DNA from: Clostridia bacterium | GTDB taxonomy: Bacteria; Bacillota; Clostridia; Oscillospirales; Acutalibacteraceae | DNA length: 63,996 nucleotides | Direction of reading: 5' to 3' | Assembly (NCBI GenBank): GCA_017516315.1 | Contig: JAFXDE010000029.1 | Location: 1 to 63,996, forward strand | Part shown: positions 63,133-63,996 of the stretch, piece by piece | How positions within the stretch are numbered: the stretch's first letter is position 1 | Layout of the letters: each line of letters starts with the position of its first letter | Notes under the pieces: model-generated | Told to the model about the DNA's origin: nothing | Databases searched by the model: none | Seen by the model: only the letters and a program-made list of their open reading frames with translations | Translations under genes and position numbers: made by a program

Positions 63133-63996
63133 TTAGTTGTTTGTATTTAATTTTTCAATAAAGTTTTCTTGATTGCAAATGCTGAAAGAAAAATTATTTA
63201 CTACGCGGTCAATGTCAACAGATGAGTCGGGATAATACTTTTCTTTGAGAAACAGAAGAACAACTTTGAAAAGTTCTTTGCTGATTGTTGCTTCAGCTTC
63301 GTTGCAAGTTTGATAATAGATGTTGCAGATTTTATTTTTGTTTTCTCCGTTTTCAAATTCAAGCAGTTCAGGATTGTAGATGAGATAAAAAAATCTTATC
63401 GGTTTGTCAGCATACTTTTCTTTTTTCAAGATGGCTGTGCCGACACCGAGCAGGTGACTTATCATTTGCTTCAAGTCGAAATACTCTACTGTATTACCAT
63501 TGCACCTAAAGGCAACTTCCATTTCATGCTCTTTACCTTTTGTTAAATCCATATCAATGGTAACAGGGGTGTTATCACTTTGGCTTATGAAATCGTACAG
63601 TTCAAAATATTTCTGACCGTAAAATTTATTTTTCTTCGAATAAGGTTCTCTGCATTTGGCTTCAACAAAGACATAGCTGTCTGAAGTTTCTTTGAAGCCA
63701 TCAAGATTTGCTGTGCCACCGACGGTAGTTGGCAACTGTTCTTCAAACTTAAAACTTTTATCATGCTTCATAAGGTTGTAGATAAACCTACTCGACGAAC
63801 CGAAGGATGCTATTTTGGGCGGATAGATATTTTGGCCGACCTTTCTCTCGTCAAGCTCTTTACCGTCACCGTTTTTGTAGTTATCATAAGCCGCAGAATG
63901 GTTAACTTTCATATCATCACAAAACTCTTCCCAGGAGCTGTTGCTTATGTAATTTGGATATGTTTTGCCGTTAACAACATAACCGGCATTGAGACC
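63133..63996 (-). CDS. PD-(D/E)XK nuclease-like protein (5' end outside the window)
   Basis: At least 288 residues, open to the window edge. The segment GTANLDGFKETSDSYVFVEA followed by KCREPYSKKNKF gives an Asp then E-x-K at strand spacing typical of PD-(D/E)XK nucleases, similar to PGN_0703-type restriction-like proteins. The upstream frame continues past the internal ATG at 63912 (TYPNYISNSSWEEFCDDMKV), so that ATG is not the start. AT-rich composition unlike the giant gene. Its role as a restriction or defence nuclease is inferred from the motif only. Confidence 0.6.
   Translation of the reverse strand, partial: GLNAGYVVNGKTYPNYISNSSWEEFCDDMKVNHSAAYDNYKNGDGKELDERKVGQNIYPPKIASFGSSSRFIYNLMKHDKSFKFEEQLPTTVGGTANLDGFKETSDSYVFVEAKCREPYSKKNKFYGQKYFELYDFISQSDNTPVTIDMDLTKGKEHEMEVAFRCNGNTVEYFDLKQMISHLLGVGTAILKKEKYADKPIRFFYLIYNPELLEFENGENKNKICNIYYQTCNEAEATISKELFKVVLLFLKEKYYPDSSVDIDRVVNNFSFSICNQENFIEKLNTNN

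Overview
This window looks like part of a spore-forming member of the Clostridia, probably Oscillospirales (Ruminococcaceae/Acutalibacteraceae-like). The evidence is Gram-positive gene order (infB-rbfA-nrnA-truB-ribF; ylxM-ffh-rpsP-khpA), a complete spoIIAA-spoIIAB-sigF operon, strong AGGAGG-type ribosome binding sites, TTG/GTG starts, and many secreted proteins with fibronectin type III (FN3), BspA-like LRR and Thr/Pro-linker designs. All calls rest on reading the sequence; no database search was run.

Layout. 1-7.57 kb: translation/RNA operon (infB, rbfA, nrnA, truB, ribF), a YjjG-like phosphatase and a zinc-ribbon membrane protein. 7.6-10.1 kb (minus): ylxM-ffh-rpsP-khpA behind a consensus promoter bracketed by repeated CTGTAAA/TTTACAG boxes. 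10.2-11.5 kb: an AT-rich insert with a transposase-like remnant and an LRR gene. 11.5-14.4 kb (minus): yebC and a two-component system. 14.6-20.4 kb: an unknown protein, folC, the spoIIA operon and a DUF5696-like lipoprotein. 20.4-21.66 kb: a gene-free stretch full of hairpins and copies of a dispersed repeat. 21.66-31.2 kb: four exported or anchored proteins that seem to share one C-terminal domain, a small membrane protein and a GH3-family adenylating enzyme. 31.2-34.3 kb: an arabinofuranosidase and an AT-rich lipoprotein/XRE pair. 34.3-37.8 kb: rsmE, a frameshifted rRNA methyltransferase and a metallophosphoesterase. 38-41.9 kb: SGNH-DUF4358-MBOAT-DHHW, an alginate-acetylation-like set. 42-46.1 kb: a receiver-less Spo0A C-domain protein, an LCP ligase, an acyl-CoA synthetase and tRNA-Leu(UAA). 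46.2-49.9 kb: an AT-rich orphan gene, a decayed IS3-type element and a frameshifted DUF4434-like glycosidase. 49.9-61.9 kb: a second two-component system, a divergent Lgt-like membrane protein, and a 2972-residue secreted repeat protein preceded by twin perfect operators. 61.9-64 kb: a truncated GPH-type transporter, a gene-free stretch and a PD-(D/E)XK-like gene that runs off the window.

The most unusual parts are the giant repeat protein with its twin operators and Lgt-like neighbour, and the four-protein surface cluster with a shared C-terminal domain. Several genes are visibly broken: two single-base frameshifts, one in-frame amber stop and one truncation. With the dispersed repeats, this points to local genome decay and mobile-element traffic, or to assembly indels that read mapping could exclude.
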